Made by a program: the position numbers and the translations under genes. The notes under the pieces are model-generated. The model made no database searches. It was not told the origin of the DNA and saw only the letters and a list, made by a program, of their open reading frames with translations. Below are positions 8,462-16,763 of a DNA stretch of 64,000 bases, piece by piece. The stretch spans positions 155,889 through 219,888 of the forward strand of contig NZ_JAMLDY010000006.1 of NCBI RefSeq assembly GCF_024211255.1, read 5' to 3'. How positions within the stretch are numbered: position 1 is the first letter of the stretch; each line of letters begins with the position of its first letter. Source of the stretch: Sphingomonas liriopis. GTDB taxonomy: Bacteria; Pseudomonadota; Alphaproteobacteria; Sphingomonadales; Sphingomonadaceae.

Positions 8462-9315
8462 GCCTTCGCCTGATCCAGCAACCGGTCGATCGGATCGTGC
8501 AGCGCGGCCTCCGCCAGCGTCGGCGCATGGCCGACGCCGGGCAGCGTCACCAGCTCGGCGCGATCCAGCGCCGCCCGCATCCGCTCCGCCACCGGCTGGG
8601 CGAGCACGTCCGACCGCCCGCCGCGCACGATCAGCACCGGCACGTCGCGCAGGGCGGACAGCGCCGCCCACATATCCGCCCCCGTCTCGTTCCCCGGGGT
8701 ACGGAACGGCTCGGCGATCTTAAGGTCGTAATCGAGCACGATCCGCCCGCTGCTGTTGAGGCGATAGACGCGCTTCGCCATCGCCAGCCATTCCTCAATT
8801 CCCCAGTCGGGATAGACGTCGGCATTGCCCTCCTGCAGCGTCCGCGCCGCATGCATCCACGTCGGGCAGCTGCTCCCTTTGCCCACATAACCCCTGATCC
8901 GGGTAACGCCCGCCGGGTCGATCTCCGGCCCGACGTCGTTGAGCAGCGCCGCGGCGATCCCCGCCCCCGCCTGCGCCAGCAGCATCGTCACGATCCCGCC
9001 CAGCGACGTGCCGATCGCGACGAACCGGGCTATGTTGCGCTCGGCGAGCAGCGCCTGCACGTCGGCGACATAGGTCGCCGGCACATAGGTCATCGGATCC
9101 TTGGCATAATCGCTGCGTCCGCGCCCGCGGAACTCGACCGCGATCACCTGCCGCCGCCCCGCCAGCCGCGCCGCCAGCGCATCGTAATCGCGCGCGTTGC
9201 GGGTGAGGCCCGGAAAGCACAGCACCGGCGGCAGGCCCGTATCGCCGGCATACAGCCGGTAATGCAGCTTCAGCCCGTCGGCCGACATCCAGTAGCAGTC
9301 TTCATGCGCAGCCAT
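8458..9315 (-). CDS. Alpha/beta-hydrolase fold protein
   Basis: A 285-residue soluble hydrolase. The nucleophile elbow is Ser104 in AIGTSLGGIV; the oxyanion region is LCFPGLTRNARDYD and the catalytic His lies in GVGHAPTLAEA near the C-terminus. It resembles the MhpC-like hydrolase group (esterases, C-C hydrolases, haloalkane dehalogenase-like), with substrate unknown. ATG at 9315 was chosen because the conserved hydrolase sequence begins here; the frame is open further upstream without conservation. It is coupled to the DUF418 gene by a 4-nt overlap and is divergent from selO with only 55 nt between starts. Confidence 0.9.
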   Translation of the reverse strand: MAAHEDCYWMSADGLKLHYRLYAGDTGLPPVLCFPGLTRNARDYDALAARLAGRRQVIAVEFRGRGRSDYAKDPMTYVPATYVADVQALLAERNIARFVAIGTSLGGIVTMLLAQAGAGIAAALLNDVGPEIDPAGVTRIRGYVGKGSSCPTWMHAARTLQEGNADVYPDWGIEEWLAMAKRVYRLNSSGRIVLDYDLKIAEPFRTPGNETGADMWAALSALRDVPVLIVRGGRSDVLAQPVAERMRAALDRAELVTLPGVGHAPTLAEAALHDPIDRLLDQAKA

Positions 9316-9370
9316 GGCTTTGGTCCTTGCGGGGGTTGCGGCCCGGGGGCGGCGCCCTCCATATCCACAC

Positions 9371-10729
9371 ATGCCCACCCACCCGCAAGCGTACCGCCCC
9401 GAAGCCGCCCTCACCGCGCTCGGCCCGACCTTCTGGGATCCGGTCGCCGCCGCCGATTTCCCCGCGACGCAGCTGCGCTTCCGCAACGACCGCGCCGCCG
9501 CCGAGGTCGGCCTCGACACGCTCACCGATGCCGAATGGACGGAAGGCTTCGGCCGCTTCGTCCCCCTGCCCGGCACGCTCCCGCAACCGCTGGCGCTGCG
9601 CTACCACGGCCACCAGTTCCGCACATACAACCCGGAGATCGGCGACGGCCGCGGCTTCACCTTCGCGCAACTCCGCGACGCGCAAGGCCGGCTGATGGAC
9701 CTCGGCACCAAGGGCTCAGGGCAAACCCCGCACAGCCGCTTCGGCGACGGCCGCCTCACCCTCAAGGGCGGCGTCCGTGAAATCCTCGCCACCGAGATGC
9801 TCGAGGCGCTGAACGTCCCCACCAGCCGCACGCTGTCATTGATCGAGACCGGCGAGGAGCTGACCCGCGGCGACGAACCCAGCCCGACGCGCTCGGCCGT
9901 CCTCGTCCGCCTCAGCCACGGCCATATCCGCATCGGCACCTTCCAGCGCCTCGCCTACCTTCAGGACGAGGATGGCATGCGCGCCCTCGTCGGCTACGTC
10001 CTGCGCAACCTCTACGGCGAGGAGTCGGACGATCCGCTGCGCCTGCTCGACCATGTCGTCACCCGCACCGCGCGCCTCGCCGCACGCTACATGGCGGCGG
10101 GGTTCGTCCACGGCGTGCTCAACAGCGACAACATCAACGTCACCGGCGAAAGCTTCGACTACGGCCCCTGGCGCTTCGCCCCAACCTGGGACCCCGCCTT
10201 CACCGCCGCCTATTTCGACCATGCCGGCCTCTACGCCTTCGGCCGCCAGCCCGAGGCGATCCACTGGGACGTCATGCAGCTCGCCGCCTCGCTCCGCCTG
10301 ATCGCCGACAGCGATCCCCTGATCGCGCTGATCGAGCAATTCGGCCCGCTCTACCAGCTGGAGATCACCGCCGCACTTCTCTGGCGCCTCGGCGTCCGCC
10401 CCCGCACGCCCGAGCAAGACCGCGCGCTCGTCCAGACCATGGAACGCGCGTTGCGCACCACCGCAACGCCGATGGACCGCTTTTTCTTCGACGTCTTCGG
10501 CGGCACGCTGCCGGACGGCTATGGCGACGACTGGCAGCCGCTGCGCGATGCGCTCGCCTCCTATGCCCCGCGCAAGGATCGCAGCCACCCCTATTGGCAG
10601 GGGAGCCCATGCGCGATGCTGATCGACGAGGTCGAGGCGATCTGGTCCCCCATCGCCGAACGCGACGACTGGTCCGCGCTCCATGCCAAGGTCGCGCGCG
10701 TCCGCACCATGGGCGAAGCGCTCGCCTGA
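9371..10729 (+). CDS. selO: SelO family protein adenylyltransferase (YdiU/UPF0061), short form
   Basis: SelO is a pseudokinase-fold enzyme that transfers AMP from ATP to Ser, Thr or Tyr of target proteins, in bacteria linked to redox stress. This 452-residue protein shows the family signatures LALRYHGHQFRTYNPEIGDG, DLGTKGSGQTPHSRFGDG and LKGGVREILATEMLEALNVP, then FVHGVLNSDNINVTGESFDY and YGPWRFAPTWDP. It is somewhat shorter than the E. coli protein (about 478 residues) and ends without the C-terminal cysteine pair of that enzyme. ATG at 9371 gives the normal start (the frame is open back to 9314). Confidence 0.92.
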   Translation: MPTHPQAYRPEAALTALGPTFWDPVAAADFPATQLRFRNDRAAAEVGLDTLTDAEWTEGFGRFVPLPGTLPQPLALRYHGHQFRTYNPEIGDGRGFTFAQLRDAQGRLMDLGTKGSGQTPHSRFGDGRLTLKGGVREILATEMLEALNVPTSRTLSLIETGEELTRGDEPSPTRSAVLVRLSHGHIRIGTFQRLAYLQDEDGMRALVGYVLRNLYGEESDDPLRLLDHVVTRTARLAARYMAAGFVHGVLNSDNINVTGESFDYGPWRFAPTWDPAFTAAYFDHAGLYAFGRQPEAIHWDVMQLAASLRLIADSDPLIALIEQFGPLYQLEITAALLWRLGVRPRTPEQDRALVQTMERALRTTATPMDRFFFDVFGGTLPDGYGDDWQPLRDALASYAPRKDRSHPYWQGSPCAMLIDEVEAIWSPIAERDDWSALHAKVARVRTMGEALA

Positions 10730-10793
10730 CGCGTGTCTTGCCGCCTTGCCGCCATTCCCGTAACTCCGGCGCCAAGAGGGCATAAGGGCAAGC

Positions 10794-12206
10794 ATGGCTG
10801 ACGAGATCATCTCCCACGAACCCGCCACCGGTGCCGAGCTGTGGCGCGGGCCGATCGGCGATGCCGATGTCGAGGTCGCCGCCGCCCGTTCGGGCTGGGC
10901 GGCCTGGGCCGCGCTGCCGCTCACCGTCCGCGTCGAGACGATGCGCCGCTTCGGCAACGTCGTCCGCCAGCGCCACGAAGCCTTCGCCGACACGATCGCC
11001 CGCGAAACCGGCAAGCCCCTGTGGGAAGCCCGCACCGAAGTCGACACGGTGATCGCCAAGGTCGACATCTCGGTCACCGCCTATGCCGAACGCACCGCGC
11101 AGCGCCGGCTCGACGCACCGATGGGCAGCCGCATGGCGCTGCGTCACAAGCCGCATGGCGTGCTCGCGGTGCTCGGCCCCTACAATTTCCCCGCGCACCT
11201 GCCCAACGGCCACATCGTCCCCGCGCTGCTCGCCGGCAACGCCGTCGTCTTCAAGCCGTCGGAAAAGACCCCCGGCACCGGCGCCTTCCTGATCGACTGC
11301 TATCGCGCCGCCGGCGTGCCCGAAGCGTGCATCCGCCTGCTGATCGGCGGCCCGGCCGAGGGCAAGGCGCTCGCCGAGCATTCCGACATCGACGGCCTGC
11401 TGTTCACCGGCTCGGCGCGCACCGGTCTCGCGCTCAACCGCGCCTTCGCGGGCAAGCCCGAAAAGATCCTCGCGCTCGAGATGGGCGGCAACAATCCGAT
11501 CCTGGTCTGGGATACGCCCGACCTGCATTCGGCGGCGGTGCTGGTCATCCAGTCCGCCTTCACCACCGCCGGCCAGCGCTGCACCGCCGCGCGCCGGCTG
11601 ATCGTCGAGGACCGGCTGTACGAACCGCTGATCGACACGATCAACACGATGGTCGGCCGGCTGATCGTCGGCGCGCCGCACGACGATCCGCAGCCGTTCA
11701 TGGGGCCGGTGATCGACAACCACACCGCCGACATGCTGACCGAAAGCTTCCTCGCGCTGCTGATGCGCGGCGGCCGCCCGATCCGCCACCTCGAACGGCT
11801 GCAGGACGACAGGCCCTTCCTCGTCCCCGCGCTCATCGACATGACCAACGCCACCGAGCGCGTCGATATCGAGCTGTTCGGCCCGATCCTCCAGGTCTTC
11901 CGCGCGACCGATTTCGACGAGGCGATCGGCATCGCCAACGACACCCGCTACGGCCTGTCCGCCAGCCTCGTCAGCCAGACGCCCTCGCTCTACGACCGCT
12001 TCTGGGCGGGCATCCGCGCCGGCATCGTCAACTGGAACCGCCCGACCAACGGCGCGTCGTCGTCGGCCCCGTTCGGCGGCATCGGCTGGAGCGGCAACCA
12101 CCGCCCCAGCGCCTATTACGCCGCCGATTACTGCGCCTATCCCGTGGTCAGCAACGAGGCGGAAAGCGCACGGGCGAACATCGGCATCGGTTTGCGGGAC
12201 GCGTGA
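10794..12206 (+). CDS. astD: Succinylglutamate-semialdehyde dehydrogenase
   Basis: An NAD-dependent aldehyde dehydrogenase of 470 residues, closest in motif pattern to AstD of the arginine succinyltransferase pathway, which oxidises N-succinylglutamate semialdehyde to succinylglutamate. Visible residues are LGPYNFPAHLPNGHIVPALL, Glu229 in LALEMGGNNP and the catalytic Cys263 in TAGQRCTAARR. The usual partners astA, astB, astC and astE are not in the window, so the assignment rests on sequence alone and a related semialdehyde substrate is possible. It follows selO by 64 nt and precedes an unrelated small gene by 4 nt. Confidence 0.85.
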   Translation: MADEIISHEPATGAELWRGPIGDADVEVAAARSGWAAWAALPLTVRVETMRRFGNVVRQRHEAFADTIARETGKPLWEARTEVDTVIAKVDISVTAYAERTAQRRLDAPMGSRMALRHKPHGVLAVLGPYNFPAHLPNGHIVPALLAGNAVVFKPSEKTPGTGAFLIDCYRAAGVPEACIRLLIGGPAEGKALAEHSDIDGLLFTGSARTGLALNRAFAGKPEKILALEMGGNNPILVWDTPDLHSAAVLVIQSAFTTAGQRCTAARRLIVEDRLYEPLIDTINTMVGRLIVGAPHDDPQPFMGPVIDNHTADMLTESFLALLMRGGRPIRHLERLQDDRPFLVPALIDMTNATERVDIELFGPILQVFRATDFDEAIGIANDTRYGLSASLVSQTPSLYDRFWAGIRAGIVNWNRPTNGASSSAPFGGIGWSGNHRPSAYYAADYCAYPVVSNEAESARANIGIGLRDA

Positions 12207-12210
12207 CGGC

Positions 12211-12756
12211 ATGAGCCTGCCGCCGGATTATGCACGGGTGCTCGACCATCTCGGTCGCGCGTTCACGGCGTATAAGGCAGCGACGACGAGCGATCCGGTC
12301 TTGGTAGGCGGTGCGGCGACGGCGATCGGAACCGGCGGTCTGTTCATGTCGACCGATTTTGACGTGATTGCTGCTGACGATCAGGCATTTGCCCGGGCGA
12401 TGACGGATGCGGGCTTCGTTCAGGACGGCGGCATCGGACACCTCGCCAACGCCTATTACCTCGCGGACTGCGCTGATTACGTGGTCGAGCAGGTCAGTGG
12501 TGCCTTGTTCGACGGACGATCCGATCGGGAACGCCTCGTCCGCCTGACGGTGAAGAGCGGTGGCGAAATCGTCATGCCATCGATCGAGGATCTGATCGCC
12601 GACCGACTGGGTCAGCATGCGGTAGCGAGCCGTTCCGACCAATCCCGTCTGCTTCAGGCCAAGGCGCTGTTCGATACTTCGGAGGCTATCGACCTCTCCT
12701 ATCTGATCCGACGGATCGCGGAGGAGGGTGGCGATCCGGCCCTGCTCGGGTTATAA
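12211..12756 (+). CDS. Nucleotidyltransferase-like protein, possible AbiEii/DUF6036-type fold
   Basis: A 181-residue protein. VLVGGAATAIGTGG followed by STDFDVIAADDQAFARAM resembles the GG...D-x-D core of small nucleotidyltransferases (AbiEii or DUF6036 types), and PSIEDLIADRL matches the motif that often follows in such proteins. No catalytic role can be asserted. It starts 4 nt after astD and is followed 7 nt later by a very basic small gene, so it could be translated with both. Sequence composition is slightly less GC-rich than the flanking genes, which hints at later acquisition. A toxin-antitoxin arrangement with the next gene is possible but unproven. Confidence 0.6.
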   Translation: MSLPPDYARVLDHLGRAFTAYKAATTSDPVLVGGAATAIGTGGLFMSTDFDVIAADDQAFARAMTDAGFVQDGGIGHLANAYYLADCADYVVEQVSGALFDGRSDRERLVRLTVKSGGEIVMPSIEDLIADRLGQHAVASRSDQSRLLQAKALFDTSEAIDLSYLIRRIAEEGGDPALLGL

Positions 12757-12763
12757 CCACGCC

Positions 12764-12955
12764 ATGCAGACCGTGACGCTGGAAGCCTTCTTCGCCGCTG
12801 CCGAAGAGCGTGCGCGTCGATCGGGTGTGGACGCCATCCCGACCGATGCCCTGCGCAACAAGGGGGGGAACCGCACCCCGAATAAGCGCGCCCTCCTCGC
12901 CCGCGCGGCCGCCCGCGCCGGCGATGGGCAACGGTCCATCGTCAGCTACTTCTGA
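12764..12955 (+). CDS. Small basic protein (63 residues), partner of the preceding gene?
   Basis: The product has an N-terminal helix (TLEAFFAAAEERARRSG), a basic middle (NKGGNRTPNKRALLARAAARA) and a C-terminal SIVSYF. I do not recognise a family. ATG at 12764 is preferred over 12728 because the earlier start would overlap the previous gene by 29 nt. It begins 7 nt after that gene's stop, so the two probably form a pair. A 91-nt gap without visible features follows before cobA. Confidence 0.6.
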   Translation: MQTVTLEAFFAAAEERARRSGVDAIPTDALRNKGGNRTPNKRALLARAAARAGDGQRSIVSYF

Positions 12956-13046
12956 CATGCCGTTCCGGATGACGGGCAAGCCTATCTAACCCCCGGCAAA
13001 GCAACGCTGGCTTGTCGCATCCGCCACCGCGGCCCATCTGGCGAAC

Positions 13047-13877
13047 ATGGCCACGCTTCTCGATCCCAACGCCCGCGGGCGCGTCATCCTGGTCGGTGCG
13101 GGTCCGGGCGACCCCGGGCTGCTCACCGTCCGTGCCGTCGCGGCGCTGCGCAGCGCCGACATCGTCGTCCATGACGGCCTGATCGACCCGCGCGTGCTCG
13201 ACATCGCACCGCCGGCGGCGCAGCGCATCTCGGTCGCCAAGCAACGCGCCCGCCACACGCTGCCGCAGGAGGCGATCAACGCCCTCATCGTCGCGCATGT
13301 GAAGACCGGCGCGATCGTCGTCCGGCTGAAGGGCGGCGACCCGTTCATCTTCGGCCGCGGCGGCGAAGAGGTCGAGGCGGTACGCGCCGCCGGCCTGCCG
13401 GTCGAGGTCATCCCCGGCGTCTCGGCGGCGCTCGGTTGCGCGGCGGAGGCGATGCTGCCGCTCACCCATCGCGATCATTCGAGCGCGGTCAGCTTCGTCG
13501 CCGGCCAGTGCAAGGGGCTCTCCGATCAGGACTGGTCCGGCCTCGCCGGTCAGGGCCGCACGCTCGTCATCTACATGGGCGTCGCCACCGCCAGCGACAT
13601 CGCCGACAAATTGATCGCCGACGGCGTCGCCCCCGACATGCCGGTCGCCGTGCTCGAACGCGGCACGCTCGAGGGCAGCCGCGCGATCCGCACCCTGCTG
13701 GCGGACCTCGGCGCGATGGTGACGCGCGAGGCGGTGCAGAGCCCGGCGATCATCGTCGTCGGCGAGGTCGTCGAACTGTCGGACGCGCAGGACAAGCTCG
13801 CCCGCTGGGCGCGTATCGCCGAGGGAACCCACGAAAGTAATACTTTCGTGGGGCCCGCCGAGGAAACCGCGGCATGA
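13047..13877 (+). CDS. cobA: Uroporphyrinogen-III C-methyltransferase, with in-frame palindromic insertion
   Basis: The SAM-dependent enzyme adds two methyl groups to uroporphyrinogen III to give precorrin-2, the siroheme precursor needed by sulfite reductase encoded downstream. The 276-residue protein shows VGAGPGDPGLLTVRA, VVRLKGGDPFIFGRGGEE and EVIPGVSAALG, all standard for CobA/CysG methylase domains; it lacks the CysG dehydrogenase/ferrochelatase part. Near the C-terminus, 13 codons (EGTHESNTFVGPA) come from a short palindrome with an 8-bp direct repeat that keeps the frame. The stop overlaps the next gene as ATGA. The gene heads the DUF2849-cysI-DUF934-cysH group. Confidence 0.95.
   Translation: MATLLDPNARGRVILVGAGPGDPGLLTVRAVAALRSADIVVHDGLIDPRVLDIAPPAAQRISVAKQRARHTLPQEAINALIVAHVKTGAIVVRLKGGDPFIFGRGGEEVEAVRAAGLPVEVIPGVSAALGCAAEAMLPLTHRDHSSAVSFVAGQCKGLSDQDWSGLAGQGRTLVIYMGVATASDIADKLIADGVAPDMPVAVLERGTLEGSRAIRTLLADLGAMVTREAVQSPAIIVVGEVVELSDAQDKLARWARIAEGTHESNTFVGPAEETAA
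13817..13863. mobile_element. Short palindromic element J, copy 1, inside cobA
   Basis: A perfect hairpin (CCCACGAAAGTA, centre A, then its complement TACTTTCGTGGG) lies in 13828..13852. It is flanked by the 8-bp direct repeat CGCCGAGG at 13817..13824 and 13856..13863. Removing one repeat plus the element (39 nt) restores a shorter open cobA end (RIAEETAA). Copy 2 is at 62524..62559. Confidence 0.75.
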
Positions 13878-14170
13878 GACTCCTCACCGGCAACGATCTC
13901 CCCACCGGCGACGTCGTCTGGTGGACCGGCACCGGCTGGTCGCGTCACGTAGAGGACGCGATCGACGTCGGTACCGAAGGCGAAGGCATCCTGCGCACCG
14001 AAGAGGGCGCCCGCCGTGTCAACGTCCCCTATCTGATCGACGCCGTCGCCACCGCGGACGGCCCGCGCCCGGCGCATATCAAGGACCGCATCCGCGCGCT
14101 GGGCCCCACCGTGCGGCCCGACCTGACGCTCAAGCCGGCCGATCCCGCGGCCGGAAGCTGGGTGATATGA
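13874..14170 (+). CDS. DUF2849 protein of the sulfate assimilation cluster
   Basis: A 98-residue protein of the DUF2849 family, which in alphaproteobacteria lies between the siroheme synthase and the sulfite reductase. The sequence starts with RLLTGNDLPTGDVVWWTG and has a conserved HVEDAIDVGTEGEGILR stretch. Function is unknown; position suggests help with siroheme or sulfite reductase assembly or regulation (inference). It overlaps cobA by 4 nt (ATGA), so it is very probably translated with it. A 537-nt repeat region follows before cysI. Confidence 0.88.
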   Translation: MRLLTGNDLPTGDVVWWTGTGWSRHVEDAIDVGTEGEGILRTEEGARRVNVPYLIDAVATADGPRPAHIKDRIRALGPTVRPDLTLKPADPAAGSWVI

Positions 14171-14327
14171 TGCGCGCGAAGACGCGAAGCCGCGAAGAAA
14201 AGAAGGTTTTGGTTCGCGCGGAGGCGCGGAGGCGCGGAGGGGCTGCGCCTGGTACTACTGGCTCGCTCTTTCATGAGCGGCTGACGGCCGGGCCTTGGCT
14301 GGTGCAAACGCTTGCCCTCCCCCCCAT

Positions 14328-14556
14328 CGTCATCCCGACGAAAGTCGGGACCCATGGAAACGATGCGGTCTGCGAGGCACGCGACGCCACCCCCATCCGC
14401 GCCGCTTATCACGCGACCACCCCCACCCCGTTCGTGCTGAACCTGTCAAAGCACGATGAGTCTCATGCCCTTCGACGGGCTCAGGGCGAACGGAGCGAGG
14501 AGCCCCGCCCCGAAACCGCGCCGCATCCATGGGTCCCGGCGTTCGCCGGGATGACG
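14328..14556. repeat. Palindromic repeat family B, copy 1 (middle shell)
   Basis: Arms 14328..14358 and 14525..14556. The left arm has CCCGACGAAAGTCGGG where the family has CCCGGCGAACGCCGGG; the G-to-A and C-to-T changes are paired and keep the hairpin. Family E copy 1 lies inside the loop. Confidence 0.8.
14429..14492. repeat. Palindromic repeat family E, copy 1 (inner core)
   Basis: Arms 14429..14454 (CGTTCGTGCTGAACCTGTCA start) and 14467..14492 (ending CAGGGCGAACG) form an inverted pair with a 12-nt loop. Copies 2-4 are at 21814, 45211 and 57006. Confidence 0.8.
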
Positions 14557-14707
14557 AAGGAAGGTGGGGCGCGCGCCGCGCGCCACCAACGCATCCCCTC
14601 CGCGCCTCCGCGCCTCCGCGCGAACAAAAACCTTAACCCCTTCGCGTCTTCGCGTCTTCGCGCGATCCCACCTTCCTTCCCCCGCCCGGAAGGATCGAAA
14701 GCCGATC

Positions 14708-16339
14708 ATGTATAAATACGACCAATACGACCAGGCGATCGTCGATGCCCGCGTCGACGAATTCCGCGATCAGGTCGAACGCCGCCTGTCGGGCCAGCTG
14801 ACCGAGGACCAGTTCAAGCCGCTCCGGCTGATGAACGGCCTCTATCTCCAGCTGCACGCCTATATGCTGCGCGTCGCCATCCCCTACGGCACGCTCGACG
14901 CGCGCCAGATGCGCATGCTCGGCAGTATCGCCCGCGACTACGACCGCGGCTACGGCCATTTCACCACGCGCCAGAACCTTCAATTCAACTGGATCAAGCT
15001 CGCCGACACGCCCGACATCCTCGCGAAGCTGGCGACGGTCGAGATGCATGCGATCCAGACCAGCGGCAATTGCATCCGCAACATCAGCGCCGACCAATAT
15101 GCCGGCGCCGCCGCGGACGAGGTCGCCGACCCGCGCCCCTGGGCCGAGCTGATCCGCCAGTGGAGCACCTTCCACCCCGAATTCAGCTATCTGCCGCGCA
15201 AGTTCAAGATCGCGGTGATCGCCGCGGCCGAGGATCGCGCCGCGATGCGCCTCCACGATATCGGCATCCAGCTGCTCGAACGCGACGGCGAACTCGGCGG
15301 TGCGATCTACGTCGGCGGCGGCATGGGCCGCACGCCGATGGTCAGCCATTTGATCCGCGATTTCGTCACCGCAAACGACCTGATGAGCTATCTCGAGGCG
15401 TGCCTGCGGGTCTACAACCGCTACGGCCGCCGCGACAATATCTACAAGGCACGGATCAAGATCCTGCTCCACGAGATCGGCCCCGACAAATACCGCCGTC
15501 AGGTCGAGGAGGAGTTCGTCGCGGTCAAGCAATTGGGCCTCGACCCGCCGCGCGCCGAACTCGACCGCATCACCGCGATGTTCGCCCCCCCCGCCTTCGA
15601 AACGGACGCGCCGGCGGACATCGACCGCAGCGACCCCGATTTCGCCGTCTGGCTCGACCAGAACGTGGTCGCGCACAAACAGCCCGGCTATGCGATCGTC
15701 AACATCAGCCTGAAGCCCGCCGGCGGCATCCCCGGCGACGCCACCGCCGACCAGATCGACCTCATGGCCGACCTCGGAGAACGTTTTTCTTTCAATGAGC
15801 TACGCGTCACACACGCGCAGAACATCGTCCTCCCCCATGTCGCCATGCGCGACCTTCGGAAAGTTTGGACCGCGCTGTCGGAGGCGGGACTCGCCGAACC
15901 CAACCTCGACCTCATCACCGACATCATCGCCTGCCCCGGCCTCGATTATTGCAGCCTCGCCAACGCGCGCTCGATTCCCCTGGCGCAGAAGATCGCCGGA
16001 CGCTTCGCCGACCGCGAGCGCCAGCGCGATCTCGGGGAATTGAAGCTCAAGATCTCGGGCTGCATCAACGCCTGCGGCCACCATCACGCCGGCCACATCG
16101 GCATCCTCGGCGTCGACAAGAAAGGCGTGGAGAACTTCCAGCTCTCCCTCGGCGGCTCGGGCGCGGAGGACGTCAGCCTCGCCAAGATCACCGGCCCCGG
16201 CTTCTCCGAGGACGGCGTCGTCGATGCGATCGAGCGCGTCACCGATACCTATGTGGACTTGCGCGAACCTGGCGAACGCTTCCTCGACACCTATCGCCGC
16301 GTCGGCTTCGAACCGTTCAAGGCCGCGATCTATGGTTGA
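14708..16339 (+). CDS. cysI: Nitrite/sulfite reductase hemoprotein subunit (assimilatory sulfite reductase)
   Basis: The siroheme and [4Fe-4S] enzyme reduces sulfite to sulfide with six electrons. The 543-residue protein has two ferredoxin-like/siroheme half domains. Cluster and siroheme ligands are Cys409 and Cys415 (CPGLDYC) and Cys452 and Cys456 (CINAC), followed by GHHHAGHIG. TTRQNLQFNWIKLADTPDIL and QTSGNCIRNI are also typical. There is no flavoprotein subunit gene nearby, so a ferredoxin is the likely donor. ATG at 14708 was chosen because the conserved start MYKYDQYDQ begins there; upstream frame is only repeat DNA. It overlaps DUF934 by 8 nt. Confidence 0.93.
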   Translation: MYKYDQYDQAIVDARVDEFRDQVERRLSGQLTEDQFKPLRLMNGLYLQLHAYMLRVAIPYGTLDARQMRMLGSIARDYDRGYGHFTTRQNLQFNWIKLADTPDILAKLATVEMHAIQTSGNCIRNISADQYAGAAADEVADPRPWAELIRQWSTFHPEFSYLPRKFKIAVIAAAEDRAAMRLHDIGIQLLERDGELGGAIYVGGGMGRTPMVSHLIRDFVTANDLMSYLEACLRVYNRYGRRDNIYKARIKILLHEIGPDKYRRQVEEEFVAVKQLGLDPPRAELDRITAMFAPPAFETDAPADIDRSDPDFAVWLDQNVVAHKQPGYAIVNISLKPAGGIPGDATADQIDLMADLGERFSFNELRVTHAQNIVLPHVAMRDLRKVWTALSEAGLAEPNLDLITDIIACPGLDYCSLANARSIPLAQKIAGRFADRERQRDLGELKLKISGCINACGHHHAGHIGILGVDKKGVENFQLSLGGSGAEDVSLAKITGPGFSEDGVVDAIERVTDTYVDLREPGERFLDTYRRVGFEPFKAAIYG

Positions 16340-16763
16340 GTCCGCCCTGCTCCGCTTCCGCGACGACGAGCCGCACGACGAACCGGCGGTGACGCTCGAC
16401 GCCTTCCTCGGCCAGAGCAACGCCACCGCCGTCCGCCTCGAAGCCGGCGAGGACGCGCGCGCCCTCCTGCCGCAGCTCGGCCAGCTCGCGCTGGTCGAGG
16501 TCAGCTTCCCGACCTTCCGCGACGGTCGCGGCTACAGCGCCGCCCGCGTGCTGCGCGAGGCGGGCTATACCGGCGAGCTGCGCGCCGCGGGCGACGTGCT
16601 CGTCGACCAGCTGCCGCTGATGCGCCGCTGCGGCTTCGACAGCTTCGCGCCCGAAGCGCCGATCGACGCCGACGTGCTGCAGCGCAGCCTCGACCGCTAC
16701 GACTATCGCTACCAGCCCGCCGCCGACGCGGTGGTGCCGGTGTGGAAGCTGCGGCATGGGTGA
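16332..16763 (+). CDS. DUF934 family protein linked to sulfite reductase
   Basis: A 143-residue DUF934 protein. Members are almost always between the sulfite reductase and CysH-type reductase genes of proteobacteria, and a role as an assembly or electron-transfer helper has been suggested only from context. Typical residues are LALVEVSFPTFRDGRGYSAA, LREAGYTGELRAAGDVL and LPLMRRCGFDSF. The start ATG at 16332 lies inside the cysI end (8-nt overlap) and the end overlaps cysH by 8 nt, indicating a tightly coupled operon. Confidence 0.9.
   Translation: MVESALLRFRDDEPHDEPAVTLDAFLGQSNATAVRLEAGEDARALLPQLGQLALVEVSFPTFRDGRGYSAARVLREAGYTGELRAAGDVLVDQLPLMRRCGFDSFAPEAPIDADVLQRSLDRYDYRYQPAADAVVPVWKLRHG

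Larger units (their letters stand above)
14172..14666. repeat. Palindromic repeat family F, copy 1 (outer shell of a nested repeat)
   Basis: The left arm 14172..14241 contains GGTTTTGGTTCGCGCGGAGG and runs of GGCGCGGA. The right arm 14596..14666 is its inverse complement (CCTCCGCGCGAACAAAAACC). Families B and E sit inside, in the order F-B-E-E-B-F. With these elements the whole gap 14171..14707 is accounted for; no gene is visible in it. Confidence 0.85.

Noticed and set aside
10794..12206. A complete arginine succinyltransferase operon
   Set aside because: Only astD is present; its neighbours are selO and unrelated small genes.
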